DNA from: CAZEQJ01 sp964514385
GTDB lineage: Bacteria; Bacteroidota; Bacteroidia; Cytophagales; Cyclobacteriaceae
Assembly (NCBI GenBank): GCA_964514385.1
Contig: CAZEQJ010000001.1
Span: forward strand, 186,001 to 250,000
Direction of reading: 5' to 3'
Length of the DNA stretch: 64,000 nt
Positions within the stretch are counted from its first letter, which is position 1, and the number at the start of each line of letters is the position of its first letter. The notes beneath the pieces were generated by a model. That model had not been told where the DNA came from and searched no databases. It saw only the letters and a list, made by a program, of their open reading frames with translations. A program made the translations under genes and the position numbers. Below, in pieces: positions 16,326 through 25,032 of this stretch.

Positions 16326-19300
16326 ATTTTACCTCCGACGTACTCAATGCCCCGCTTTGCAATAGCCAGCCCGATTCCGGATCCTGCTTCCTTAGTAGTA
16401 AAGTTAGGAATAAAAATTTTAGATTGGATGTCTTCCGGTATACCAGAGCCGTTATCCCGGATAGAGATTAAGGCTTCATTTGTATTTTTTTGTAGAGAAA
16501 TGTCAATTTTGGGCTTTTTTTGATGCACAGACTGAATACCGTTGAGAATCAGGTTGGAAAGAATTCTGCCCATGAGTTTTTCATCACCCTGACATATAAT
16601 TGACTCGGTTTCAATATACAGATCTATTTCGGCATCTCCTTTATGATGCAACTCTACCGTATGCTTCAGGGTTTCTGCCAAGTTGAATGGTTCAATCGCC
16701 GGAACAGGCATTTTAGCAAAAGCACTAAAGGAAGTGGCAATATCGCTGATGGTTTCGAGTTGCTTCAGCAGGCTTGTGATCTTATTTTTCTGATTTTCGT
16801 CGTAAAGTGTGCGCTGAAAATGCTGAAGGCTCAGCTTCATAGGCGTAAGGGGATTTTTAATTTCATGGGCCACTTGCTTTGCCATTTCCCGCCATGCCGT
16901 TTCCTTTTCCTGACGCTTCAGTGCCTCCTTACTGACTTCCAGATTTCTCAACATGGTATTATATTCCCTTACCAGCATACCTACTTCATCCGTGCCCTGC
17001 CATGGAATCGGTTTATTTTCCCTTGAAAGGGATATTTCCCTGATTTTTCCTGCCAATATCTGCAGCGGGCTGGTAATGCGTCGTGCTATAAAATAAGAAA
17101 CCGGAAGAATGGTCACCAGCAATGCATAAAGGATGATTACCAGAACAAGGAAAATATCAATTACCCGTGATTTCCGGGTGGCTGTATCTTCGTAAAACGG
17201 GATATTTGCTATAACAAAATTGTTGTTGTCACCGGGCGGCCGGATGATTTCATAGAGTGCGAAATAATTCAGCTTACCAATGTTTTCATCTACCAGGATC
17301 GACTGTACACCGGACCCGAAAAACCGATCAAGCACCACCGGGTTGATATTTTCCGAAAGTGTATGATTATCGAAAATAAGGGGCAGACTGGACGCTATTT
17401 TTACACCCCTGTTGCTGTACATGTTCAGGTCGATTTTTAGTTTTTTGGATAGCTGACCGATCATTGCATTCAGCTCTTCATTGGATATATTGTAGGAAAA
17501 ATATTCATCCAGAGCAGACATAATTTCAAACCGTACCTGATCCATTTTATTCTGGTATTCATCAATCAGAAAGCGCTGGTTCTGGCTGATGCTGATGCTC
17601 ATGCTAATAACCCCGACCAGAAAAAAGGAGGTAATAAGCACAAAAATGGCAAAAAGCTGAATTCTGACGGCAAGCGCCTGGTTAGTGATCCTGTATAGAA
17701 TTGCCCGAATGATAATAACTACTATTAATATGACTAAAGCAAAGAATATACTTACAAAACAAAACTGACTTATGGATTGGAGTGCCGAAGAATAACGCCG
17801 GGATACAATGACCACCTGCTCGCTGTCCAGACTCTTCTGACCCACATGAAAAACGCCATCGAGCATTACGCCCTCCTCAAACAAAAGCTTACTATTCAGT
17901 AGTCCATCGATAATGCTGGACTGATAATTAAATGTACCGGATGATATATATAATTCATCATCACGGAATATGGCATAACTTACACCAGAGTTCATGTTGA
18001 AGGTCTCCATCTGCTGATCGGCCAGCAAAAAAGGATAGGCGCTACCGGGCGTAAATTGTCGCAGGTTAAGAAGCAGCACAATATTGCCTATCACTACATC
18101 ATACCGCTTGAGTGGTATAAAGCAGGCGTACGTGCCTGTAGGCAGACCGGGGCCAGGTGGTTGATAATAAATATCCTCATACACAGTGCTGTATTCTGCT
18201 TTTTGATATTTATCCTCAAAATGCTTCATTTGTACAGTATCAGTGGTATTGATAGCCATACCTTCACCGTTGAAAAGGCGGATATCTACATTATATTTAT
18301 CAAAATACCCACCCAGAATGCGCAAAGTTCTTTCATAAATAATTCTTTTGCCCGCCAGGGGGTTAAAAATCCGGTTCTGAATAATGACATCATCACTGAT
18401 GCGATCAATAGCTTCATCCAGCAGGTATTCTCCTAATATATCATCAGAGGTAAGCAAGATATTGCCCACAGACTGCTGGTCCAGTTTATATTTATCAAAT
18501 GTATACTCCCTCACTGATAATGTAATCAAAAGAGAGGTCAGCGTCACAGTTGCTATCAGATTAAAAACCTGATGTCTGCCGAATTTTCTAAATGATGTGG
18601 CCCGGTTGAGGGTTGAAGATAGTGTCCCCAGTGTCATGGAAATGAAAACAGTGACCACCACCATTAACCATGACCATCCTATACTAAATATTATTCCAAC
18701 GGAGACACTGGCAATAACCAGCATCAACACTTTGATTCGTTTTGAAAGAAAAAAGCGGTTGATTACGTCCGATAATAATAGCATAGATACGATCACGTAA
18801 CCCATTATCAGATAATAGATCGATTTAAATGTGATATCATCAAGTACCTGCCCCATGTTGAGCAAAAATGTAGAATGGTTATAAACGGTTCGGGTAAGCA
18901 GGTGTGCAAGGGAAAGGGTCAGCACATATAGAACAGCAAGACCTGCAAAAGCATAAACATTATACCTTAGCCTCCATAGAAGCTGTGATTTTTTTGTCCA
19001 TATGTAGCAAATGAACAACACATAGCCTGTCATATTAAGAAACAGATCACCGTAACTGGGGCTAAGTAAAGAACTTGCATAATATCGGGCATCAAACAAT
19101 GGGATATCTATATAGCGAAAAGGCAGCTGGAGATACAACATAAATGCTCTTATGGCCATCAGTGAAAGCAAAAGAACGATAAGGCCTCGCCCAAAATGAT
19201 TGTGGTCTAAAATTATCGCCTTACGCCACAACCAGATTACAAGGGCAATAAGGGTAAAAGCCATTAACAACAGCAAAAGCCATTGCAAGGGGTGATTTTT

Positions 19301-19849
19301 AAGCTCGAAGGAAGCAGCGTTGATTGAAAAGAGTGGATTTCCCTGATAGTTGATATCCAGTTGCTCATCGCCCGGCTTATTTATACTTATACCTTCAATG
19401 CCTCGTGGTATAATACTGTAGTTTGGACTGGAATGAAGATACTGGTTATTTACCTCACTGGCATACCGTAAAGGAATCAGTATATAAAATGAGCGTTGTG
19501 GTGTTATTTTAGACAATACCACAAAGTCACCTTGATCATTCTTGATAAAATACAAGGGGTCATCATTTCGGTCAATGAAGGGAAGGTCAAACTTATGGTT
19601 ATTCCAAAATACGAGGTATCTGTTTTCAAAAATAAATACAGGGTATTCATAGCCAAATGCGCCTTCCAGGTCATTCTTTAATAAGGTTTGGGCTTCAGCT
19701 ATCTCCTTTTCGAGCCTTGTCTCAATGTAATGGCGTGCAAATTCTTCCTTACTCTTCCAAAAAAAGAAATATAAATGAAGCACCAACCACAATAAGGCGG
19801 TTAGGATTATAAATAATGGTTGAAGTCTACGCGTATTTTTCTTCATCAA
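16262..19849 (-). CDS. Multi-pass sensor histidine kinase (NtrY-like C-terminus)
   Basis: 1195 residues, far longer than ordinary kinases. TM1 is at ~10-30, then a periplasmic-looking region to ~185. Roughly eight membrane helices follow between ~190 and ~445, a second extracytoplasmic region to ~690, two helices (~695-755), a third extracytoplasmic stretch, and a last helix (~905-930). A HAMP-like segment then leads to the kinase core: H-box AKQVAHEIKNPLTPMKLSLQ (~990), N-box LILNGIQSV, G1 RDNGSGIP (~1133) and G2 GSGIGLAIAKRGIEYVGG. The pattern is closest to NtrY-type kinases. No response regulator is nearby. The start overlaps DUF983 by 23 bases and the stop overlaps the outer-membrane protein by 64, so it belongs to the oxidase operon. 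The signal is unknown. Confidence 0.88.
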   Translation of the reverse strand: MMKKNTRRLQPLFIILTALLWLVLHLYFFFWKSKEEFARHYIETRLEKEIAEAQTLLKNDLEGAFGYEYPVFIFENRYLVFWNNHKFDLPFIDRNDDPLYFIKNDQGDFVVLSKITPQRSFYILIPLRYASEVNNQYLHSSPNYSIIPRGIEGISINKPGDEQLDINYQGNPLFSINAASFELKNHPLQWLLLLLMAFTLIALVIWLWRKAIILDHNHFGRGLIVLLLSLMAIRAFMLYLQLPFRYIDIPLFDARYYASSLLSPSYGDLFLNMTGYVLFICYIWTKKSQLLWRLRYNVYAFAGLAVLYVLTLSLAHLLTRTVYNHSTFLLNMGQVLDDITFKSIYYLIMGYVIVSMLLLSDVINRFFLSKRIKVLMLVIASVSVGIIFSIGWSWLMVVVTVFISMTLGTLSSTLNRATSFRKFGRHQVFNLIATVTLTSLLITLSVREYTFDKYKLDQQSVGNILLTSDDILGEYLLDEAIDRISDDVIIQNRIFNPLAGKRIIYERTLRILGGYFDKYNVDIRLFNGEGMAINTTDTVQMKHFEDKYQKAEYSTVYEDIYYQPPGPGLPTGTYACFIPLKRYDVVIGNIVLLLNLRQFTPGSAYPFLLADQQMETFNMNSGVSYAIFRDDELYISSGTFNYQSSIIDGLLNSKLLFEEGVMLDGVFHVGQKSLDSEQVVIVSRRYSSALQSISQFCFVSIFFALVILIVVIIIRAILYRITNQALAVRIQLFAIFVLITSFFLVGVISMSISISQNQRFLIDEYQNKMDQVRFEIMSALDEYFSYNISNEELNAMIGQLSKKLKIDLNMYSNRGVKIASSLPLIFDNHTLSENINPVVLDRFFGSGVQSILVDENIGKLNYFALYEIIRPPGDNNNFVIANIPFYEDTATRKSRVIDIFLVLVIILYALLVTILPVSYFIARRITSPLQILAGKIREISLSRENKPIPWQGTDEVGMLVREYNTMLRNLEVSKEALKRQEKETAWREMAKQVAHEIKNPLTPMKLSLQHFQRTLYDENQKNKITSLLKQLETISDIATSFSAFAKMPVPAIEPFNLAETLKHTVELHHKGDAEIDLYIETESIICQGDEKLMGRILSNLILNGIQSVHQKKPKIDISLQKNTNEALISIRDNGSGIPEDIQSKIFIPNFTTKEAGSGIGLAIAKRGIEYVGGKIWFETSSEGTVFYIELPVVSS

Positions 19850-20207
19850 ATTTCACACCACTGAACCAATGAAGATACAAAATCCTGGAAATTCGGTAGG
19901 TGAAAGGAATCAGTCCAAGTGTGATGCCAATGGTGGTGAAGATATACGTATAAATGGAAGGGTCCTTAATGAGTACTGTTATGGCGATCCCGACAGTTAC
20001 CAAAAGTGCTACTGTGATAGCATAACTTATATACATGGCACCGAAGAAAAAGCCCGGTTCCACCTCGTATCTTAATCCACAATGCGGACAGGTTTCATTG
20101 GTTCTTGAAAAATGCGTGATTTTAGTTAGCGGATAGGTGAATAATTTACCTTTTCTGCAACGCGGACAGTTTCCTCCTAAGATAGCCTGCCATTTTGTTT
20201 TTGGCAT
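19827..20207 (-). CDS. DUF983 family membrane protein
   Basis: 126 residues. The N-terminus has two zinc-ribbon-like pairs, CPRCRKG (~14) and CPHCGLRY (~40), then EVEPGFFFGAMYISYA, a DUF983 hallmark, and two membrane helices. DUF983 proteins are often found beside cytochrome oxidase genes; a role in oxidase assembly is inference from that association. The ribbon begins at residue 14, so the start cannot be moved far downstream and the 62-base overlap with the preceding gene is genuine. Confidence 0.85.
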   Translation of the reverse strand: MPKTKWQAILGGNCPRCRKGKLFTYPLTKITHFSRTNETCPHCGLRYEVEPGFFFGAMYISYAITVALLVTVGIAITVLIKDPSIYTYIFTTIGITLGLIPFTYRISRILYLHWFSGVKFDEEKYA

Positions 20208-20433
20208 AAGTTTCCTTTTTACTTGTGTAATACCATAACAAACCTACTAAAAAAATACTCAGATAGGGCATCATCAAAAGGTATAATATGCCCAAATTTA
20301 GACCAGCAGCAATATCTTCAGCGGCTACACTGACATTGTTCTCAATGGTAGCCCTGCACATCGCACACTGTCCAAAGGAAGCAGCAGGCACTGAAAAAAT
20401 TAGCGTTACCAGAAACAATACTCTTTTTACCAT
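20146..20433 (-). CDS. Small exported membrane protein with CxxC, oxidase-cluster associated
   Basis: 95 residues from MVKRVLFLV at 20433; a longer frame to 20493 overlaps DUF420 heavily and spoils the signal peptide. The signal peptide ends ASFGQ, and the mature protein starts CAMCRATIENN, a CxxC pair exposed right after the cleavage site. One membrane helix follows (LGILYLLMMPYLSIFLVGLLW), then a basic tail. The protein overlaps DUF420 by 7 bases and DUF983 by 62. A CxxC facing the periplasm in an oxidase cluster could bind copper or act in thiol exchange, but that is conjecture. Confidence 0.72.
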   Translation of the reverse strand: MVKRVLFLVTLIFSVPAASFGQCAMCRATIENNVSVAAEDIAAGLNLGILYLLMMPYLSIFLVGLLWYYTSKKETYAKNKMAGYLRRKLSALQKR

Positions 20434-20999
20434 GGGTAATAGGGTCTGATAAGAAAATAAACGATAACACCGGTTACAGAAACGTATAACCATACCGGGT
20501 ATGTATACTTAACAATCTTTTTATGACTGCTAAAGTTCCTGTTCCATGCATAATAAAACGCAAGCAGCACGAGCGGCAATACGATCATAGCCAATAGGAT
20601 ATGGGAGGAAAGCAGTATAAGGTACACTGATCTCCCTAACCCAGCCTGATCTTTCTCAAGTACAGTTACGATACCATCGTGATCAATATCTCCATAATAA
20701 GTAGAGGGTGCAGAGGCGTGATATATCACATATGATACAAGAAAGAATGCGCCTAAAATCAATGCACTTTGCATGCTCCATTGATGGGCCGTGACATTTT
20801 TATTGCGGATAAAGTAAAGTGCCGCAATGAGCAGAATAGTAGTAAGAGAATTAAAGGTGGCGTTAAGGGTTGGCAGCCATTTTACTATTGAAATTGGTAA
20901 GTCCAGCTTTTGGGGCAGGAAAATCAGGAGCGCTACTACAACAGGCACCACAACGGATATCACACCGATGGTACCTTTTGATTTTAATACCTTATTCAT
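20427..20999 (-). CDS. DUF420 family membrane protein (oxidase-associated)
   Basis: 190 residues with five predicted membrane helices. The motif SYVIYHAS with downstream SSHILLAMIVLPLVL supplies the conserved histidines of DUF420, a family related to CtaM, which is needed for aa3 oxidase maturation in Gram-positive bacteria. Its loop DIDHDGIVTVLEKDQAG contains an acidic stretch. It overlaps the SCO-like gene by 8 bases and the following gene by 7, in a tightly coupled assembly block. Confidence 0.85.
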   Translation of the reverse strand: MNKVLKSKGTIGVISVVVPVVVALLIFLPQKLDLPISIVKWLPTLNATFNSLTTILLIAALYFIRNKNVTAHQWSMQSALILGAFFLVSYVIYHASAPSTYYGDIDHDGIVTVLEKDQAGLGRSVYLILLSSHILLAMIVLPLVLLAFYYAWNRNFSSHKKIVKYTYPVWLYVSVTGVIVYFLIRPYYPW

Positions 21000-21393
21000 A
21001 AATCAGTAATATATCTATTTCTGTATGCAATCTGTCTGCCTCCGGCAGTTCTGAAAGATTATACTGTCCTCTAACCATATTGTTTTTGTCAACCAGTATA
21101 ATAGGTTCAGTTATCTGCTGGGGAAGACAGGAATCACCTGTTGCCACGTCACGGGCATAGGTAGTGTCCACATCCTCCTGATAATCCCTGATGGCGAGCT
21201 GGATATATTCTTCAAAGCGATCAAACTGATCGTAACCCTCCAGAAATACCAACTGAACCCGATCTTTTGTATCAATACAGGTAAAATCTCCAAATTCGTC
21301 CAGTTTGTACTCATTTTCTCCGAAAATATTCAGTATAAGCACAATAACGATCGGAATCAGTAAAACGAATACAAGAATAAGTCGTTTATGCAT
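20992..21393 (-). CDS. SCO1/SenC-like protein lacking the copper-binding CxxxC
   Basis: 133 residues from the ATG at 21393; the frame extends to a TTG at 21405 but that adds nothing. An N-terminal membrane anchor (LILVFVLLIPIVIVLILNIF) is followed by a short domain. The tail PIILVDKNNMVRGQYNLSE with RLHTEIDILL resembles the end of SCO proteins (FLIDPxGxIRGxYdg...vdrLieDIklLL). The gene position, right after oxidase subunits, is also that of SCO. The CxxxCP copper site and its surrounding region are missing: only two separate cysteines occur, in DFTCID and GDSCLP. It may be a degenerate SCO or an unrelated anchored protein; I favour the first. Confidence 0.6.
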   Translation of the reverse strand: MHKRLILVFVLLIPIVIVLILNIFGENEYKLDEFGDFTCIDTKDRVQLVFLEGYDQFDRFEEYIQLAIRDYQEDVDTTYARDVATGDSCLPQQITEPIILVDKNNMVRGQYNLSELPEADRLHTEIDILLIYE

Positions 21394-21403
21394 AGTTATA
21401 AAC

Positions 21404-21433
21404 AAAAAAAGACTGGTAATAACCAGCCTTTAA
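21404..21433 (-). terminator. Intrinsic terminator inside the oxidase gene run
   Basis: On the minus strand AAAGGCTGGT-TATT-ACCAGTCTTT forms a ten-pair stem with one G-T pair, followed by further T residues. It lies between the subunit IV stop and the SCO-like start, 10 bases before that ATG. Partial read-through would explain lower expression of the assembly genes. Confidence 0.8.
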
Positions 21434-21452
21434 TGAAATGAAATCAATAAGA

Positions 21453-21773
21453 TCAATAACGTACTGAAAAAACTTCCCCACCTTCAACCAGTAAGGCCAC
21501 AAGTAACCATACTACGAAAACCAGTGGAATGAGAATGCTCCAGGCCAGCACCTTAACTTCATGTTTGAGGTGCATAAATTCAGCCACGATATAAAAGGCC
21601 TTCACTAATGTCATAAGGATAAAGACCATATTTCGTGTCATGCTGGCAGGTAACAGAAAAGCAATAGTGAATTCTGCTGCCGTTATAACCGCCAGAATAA
21701 GCGCAACACGCCATATATGATTGATTTTTGATTTATCTACAGGCTGTACCTGTATATCGTTTGATTCTTCAGC
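21453..21773 (-). CDS. Cytochrome c oxidase subunit IV
   Basis: 106 residues from MAEESND (21773); the longer frame to 21815 would overlap subunit III. Three membrane helices match the small subunit IV (CyoD/COX4_pro-like) family: VALILAVITAAEFTIAF, NMVFILMTLVKAFYIVAEFMHLKHE and LAWSILIPLVFVVWLLVALL. The conserved EFMHLKHE loop is present. It stabilises the heme-copper oxidase. It lies 5 bp after the second subunit III gene and is followed by a terminator. Confidence 0.88.
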   Translation of the reverse strand, partial: AEESNDIQVQPVDKSKINHIWRVALILAVITAAEFTIAFLLPASMTRNMVFILMTLVKAFYIVAEFMHLKHEVKVLAWSILIPLVFVVWLLVALLVEGGEVFSVRY

Positions 21774-21778
21774 CATAA

Positions 21779-22513
21779 TTAAATAAGATAAAAGAATGTG
21801 AAAACAAATACCCAAACAAGGTCTACAAAATGCCAGTATAATCCTACTTTCTCTACCATTTCATAATGACCTCTTTTCTGATAGGTTCCTACTACTACAT
21901 TGTAGAAAATGATAAAATTCAGGACTACCCCACTGAATACGTGAAACCCGTGAAATCCGGTGATAAAAAAGAAAAGTGATGCAAATAATGGAGGGCCGTA
22001 CTGATTTCTACTAAGGTTGGCACCCATAAATTCCCATCCTTCTACATTTTTTGCAACGTCACTACCATGGATGAAATGCGACCACTCCCATGCCTGACAT
22101 CCCAGGAAGGTGAGTCCTCCGATGATTGTCCATAGCATCCATTTTTCGACATTTTTTCTGTCCATCCTATGTCCGGCCTCCACTGCCAATACCATGGTCA
22201 CACTGCTTAGGATCAGAATGAAGGTCATTATACCAACAAATACCAATGGAGCAGAAATATGGAATACAGGAATGGCTTCAAATACCTTTTCAGGAATAGG
22301 CCAGTATTCGGGTGAAAATTTGAAATCCTTAACTGCACCGGAATATGCCGGGTGGATATATCGTATTACGCCATAAGTTACAAGCAAGGCTGAAAATGTG
22401 AATGCATCAGATAGCAGGAAAAACCACATCATCAGCTTACCATAGCTTGCCTTGAAAGGGGAGACGCCTCCGCCCCAAACGTTTCCTTTAGAAACTGCCA
22501 TTGTTGTCGCCAT
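21779..22513 (-). CDS. ctaE: Cytochrome c oxidase subunit III (second copy)
   Basis: 244 residues with about seven membrane helices. Family motifs include MMWFFLLSDAFTFSALLVTYG near the start, CQAWEWSHFIHG, FFFITGFHGFHVFSGVVLNF, and the C-terminal YWHFVDLVWVFVFTFFYLI. It is a structural subunit of the aa3 oxidase, thought to help proton uptake and stability. The longer N-terminus distinguishes it from the copy just upstream. Two adjacent subunit III genes are usual in Bacteroidota oxidase clusters; which one sits in the enzyme cannot be told here. Confidence 0.93.
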   Translation of the reverse strand: MATTMAVSKGNVWGGGVSPFKASYGKLMMWFFLLSDAFTFSALLVTYGVIRYIHPAYSGAVKDFKFSPEYWPIPEKVFEAIPVFHISAPLVFVGIMTFILILSSVTMVLAVEAGHRMDRKNVEKWMLWTIIGGLTFLGCQAWEWSHFIHGSDVAKNVEGWEFMGANLSRNQYGPPLFASLFFFITGFHGFHVFSGVVLNFIIFYNVVVGTYQKRGHYEMVEKVGLYWHFVDLVWVFVFTFFYLI

Positions 22514-22520
22514 CGTTAGA

Positions 22521-23108
22521 TTATCGATTTAGTTCCAAAAATAGATATAAATATAACCAAAGTCCATCAAGAAAATGCCAAAATGTGTTAAGCAACCGGA
22601 TGGATAAATTATCTTTTGAATGCACCTTCCCCAGGTATGACTTCACCAGCACAATGGTCAGGAAGATCAGCCCGGCGATAATATGTGTGCCGTGAAGGCC
22701 TGAAAATACATACACGAATGACCCTGCCGGGTTACCGACGAAATATACATTTTCTTCTACCAGTCTGTCCCATGCGATCAGCTGACCAGCTAAGAAGACT
22801 ATTCCGAGAATACCGGTAATCCATAACCATCGCTTTACAGCCTCAATTTCGTCTCGTCTCGATGCCCGAAATGCCATCTGCATGGTGACACTGGAGAGTA
22901 CAATGATTACCGAAGTGATCATAAAAAGTGATGGTAACTCAAAATTTAACCAGTCCCCTTCTGTTCTCCTCACCAAATAGGCACTGGTGAGGGCCGCAAA
23001 AACCATGATAATAGACACGATAAATAACCAAAGCACAAATCGCTTCGGGTGCATCGATAATATTGTCTTTGGCCTGTACTTCTCTTCTACTGTATTCTCC
23101 ATCTCCAT
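22521..23108 (-). CDS. ctaE: Cytochrome c oxidase subunit III (first copy)
   Basis: 195 residues from ATG 23108, which overlaps the ctaB stop by one base; a frame reaching 23243 lies inside ctaB and lacks the right N-terminus. Five membrane helices are seen with FSGLHGTHIIAGLIFL and NTFWHFLDGLWLYLYLFL, the subunit III core. It is shorter than the following paralogue, matching the five-helix type. Part of the aa3 oxidase. Confidence 0.9.
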   Translation of the reverse strand: MEMENTVEEKYRPKTILSMHPKRFVLWLFIVSIIMVFAALTSAYLVRRTEGDWLNFELPSLFMITSVIIVLSSVTMQMAFRASRRDEIEAVKRWLWITGILGIVFLAGQLIAWDRLVEENVYFVGNPAGSFVYVFSGLHGTHIIAGLIFLTIVLVKSYLGKVHSKDNLSIRLLNTFWHFLDGLWLYLYLFLELNR

Positions 23109-23983
23109 TATACTTTGTCCAGTAAAAATGCTATCTGCACTACAGGCAGATATATAAATGAACCGAACATAATCCTCAATGCTGATTTTCTGCTTCCGTC
23201 TTTCATCAGCCTGAAGGTTTGACCGAAAAACAGTACGCCACATAGAGTAGCTACAACTGCAGAATTTATACCGGTAATACCCATTTTTGCAGGTAATAAA
23301 CCCAGTGGAATAAGCAGCATGGTGTAGGTCATGATCTGAATCGCTGTATTCAGATCTTTTTTGCCTCCAAAGGGAAGTAGTTTAAAGCCGGCCTTTTTAT
23401 AGTCTTCATCGCTGACCCATGCAATCGCCCAAAAATGTGGAAATTGCCAGATAAACTGTATACCGAAAATAATCAATGCTTCAACCGTAATGGTACCGGT
23501 AGCGGCAACCCACCCAATCAATGGGGGCAATGCTCCGGGGACAGCACCTACAAATACTGCGACAGGACCAACCCTTTTTAATGGTGTGTACACAAAGCAA
23601 TACAGAATAGAAGACACTATTGATAACACTGCAGCAAAAAGATTAAATTGTGCGATTAACATGAATCCTGCCAGTGTAGAAAAGAATGCCAGCATTACAG
23701 CTTCCATGTCAGATACTACTGATAACGGGAGCGGCCGGTTTTCCGTTCTTTTCATTAACGCATCATATGATTTCTCCTTTATCTGATTCACTGTAGTTGC
23801 ACCGCCAGAGAGCAGCATGCCACCTACACCCAGCAGCACCAGAGAAGATATATCAACACTATGAGAGGCGAGAATAAATCCAAATACGGAGGAAAACGCC
23901 ACAAGCATGGATAACCTGAACTTCATGAGCTGTCCATATGCTGCCAGCTTATTTCTTACCCCTGCTGCTGCAATTGTACTCAT
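23108..23983 (-). CDS. ctaB: Protoheme IX farnesyltransferase (heme O synthase)
   Basis: 291 residues of the UbiA prenyltransferase superfamily. The first Asp/Asn-rich motif is in NQIKEKSYDALMKRTENRPLP and a second polar loop is DEDYKKAGFKLLPF; about eight helices are visible. It attaches a farnesyl group to heme B to make heme O, the precursor of heme A for the oxidase. The start overlaps the ctaA stop by 4 bases. Confidence 0.95.
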   Translation of the reverse strand: MSTIAAAGVRNKLAAYGQLMKFRLSMLVAFSSVFGFILASHSVDISSLVLLGVGGMLLSGGATTVNQIKEKSYDALMKRTENRPLPLSVVSDMEAVMLAFFSTLAGFMLIAQFNLFAAVLSIVSSILYCFVYTPLKRVGPVAVFVGAVPGALPPLIGWVAATGTITVEALIIFGIQFIWQFPHFWAIAWVSDEDYKKAGFKLLPFGGKKDLNTAIQIMTYTMLLIPLGLLPAKMGITGINSAVVATLCGVLFFGQTFRLMKDGSRKSALRIMFGSFIYLPVVQIAFLLDKV

Positions 23984-25032
23984 ATCTCACTATATCTTTT
24001 GTTCTTTAAAACTGTCATTACCAGATATCCACTTACCAACACTACAGACACACCCAACATCAGATGAAGCGGCTGTACAAAGGTAGGTAAATTAAAACAT
24101 TGCAGAGTGATCCCTGCAATAACCTCAAATGCAATTATTACGGTTAGTACATTGACCCATTTTGTAAATCCGGTTGATTTAACATACTTACGTGTATTCA
24201 GATAAAGTAATCCTGCGCCAGCTACAACAAGAATGCTGAATGCCTTATGCAGGGTAAAACCTGCCGGTAGAAGAGATATAACCTGAGAGCGGCTATACTC
24301 ATCCAGAAGATGGTCTACAGACTCACGTACATTAACACCCAACATTAACTGTATAAGTGCCAAAATGGTGAAAATATAAAGCGAAGGCTGGATTTTCATT
24401 ATGGAATCCCTGCTGATCATATCAACAGGCCGTGTATATACGATATTTCTTATGATCAATACGCCCAAAACCACAGCGAGCAACATATGTAGAGATATCG
24501 TACCTGAAAGCAGATTTGTAGATACTACAACCGACCCCATCCAGGCCTGAAAAAGCAGTATCACAAGTATAAGCGACGACACGAAGAATATGCTGCGTCT
24601 CGTTTTAATAAAGCCAAATGCAGCAATAAAATTAATCAAAACGAAAACGCCCATAACTGCACCAATAAGACGATTGATATACTCTGTCCATGTCTTAACG
24701 GCATTAAAAGGTTCTTCTTCCTTTATCTTTGGGTCATTCACAATTCTGGAGGCCAACGAATGGTATCCAAGCTTACCTAACATCACTGCCAGCCGTTCAT
24801 TTTTTTCCATTCTCTGCTCCTGAAAAACAGAAAGGTAGTTATCAGGCAATTGATCTTCGCTTGTTGGCGGGATAATTTCGCCAAAACATTTTGGCCAGTC
24901 GGGACATCCCATTCCTGCTCCTGTACTTCGTACTATACTTCCTGCAAGCAGGAGTAACACCAAAGTAATGAGTGAGAGCATATTGGTAATACCGAATACG
25001 CGCTCCCTCAGGTTTTTATTTCTTTTCTTCAT
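23980..25032 (-). CDS. ctaA: Heme A synthase (COX15/CtaA)
   Basis: 350 residues, eight membrane helices in two related halves. Near the N-terminus GSIVRSTGAGMGCPDWPKCFGE includes the conserved CPxWPxC-type cysteine pair, and the histidine ligands appear in TEYINRLIG, SLHMLLAVVLG, LHKAFSILVV and QPLHLMLGVSVV. It oxidises the methyl group of heme O to give heme A. Its start overlaps the ctaD stop by 17 bases. Confidence 0.95.
   Translation of the reverse strand: MKKRNKNLRERVFGITNMLSLITLVLLLLAGSIVRSTGAGMGCPDWPKCFGEIIPPTSEDQLPDNYLSVFQEQRMEKNERLAVMLGKLGYHSLASRIVNDPKIKEEEPFNAVKTWTEYINRLIGAVMGVFVLINFIAAFGFIKTRRSIFFVSSLILVILLFQAWMGSVVVSTNLLSGTISLHMLLAVVLGVLIIRNIVYTRPVDMISRDSIMKIQPSLYIFTILALIQLMLGVNVRESVDHLLDEYSRSQVISLLPAGFTLHKAFSILVVAGAGLLYLNTRKYVKSTGFTKWVNVLTVIIAFEVIAGITLQCFNLPTFVQPLHLMLGVSVVLVSGYLVMTVLKNKRYSEI

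Noticed and set aside
21779..23108. Two adjacent subunit III genes as a new duplication
   Set aside because: A pair of subunit III genes is usual in Bacteroidota oxidase clusters and the two differ in length and helix number.
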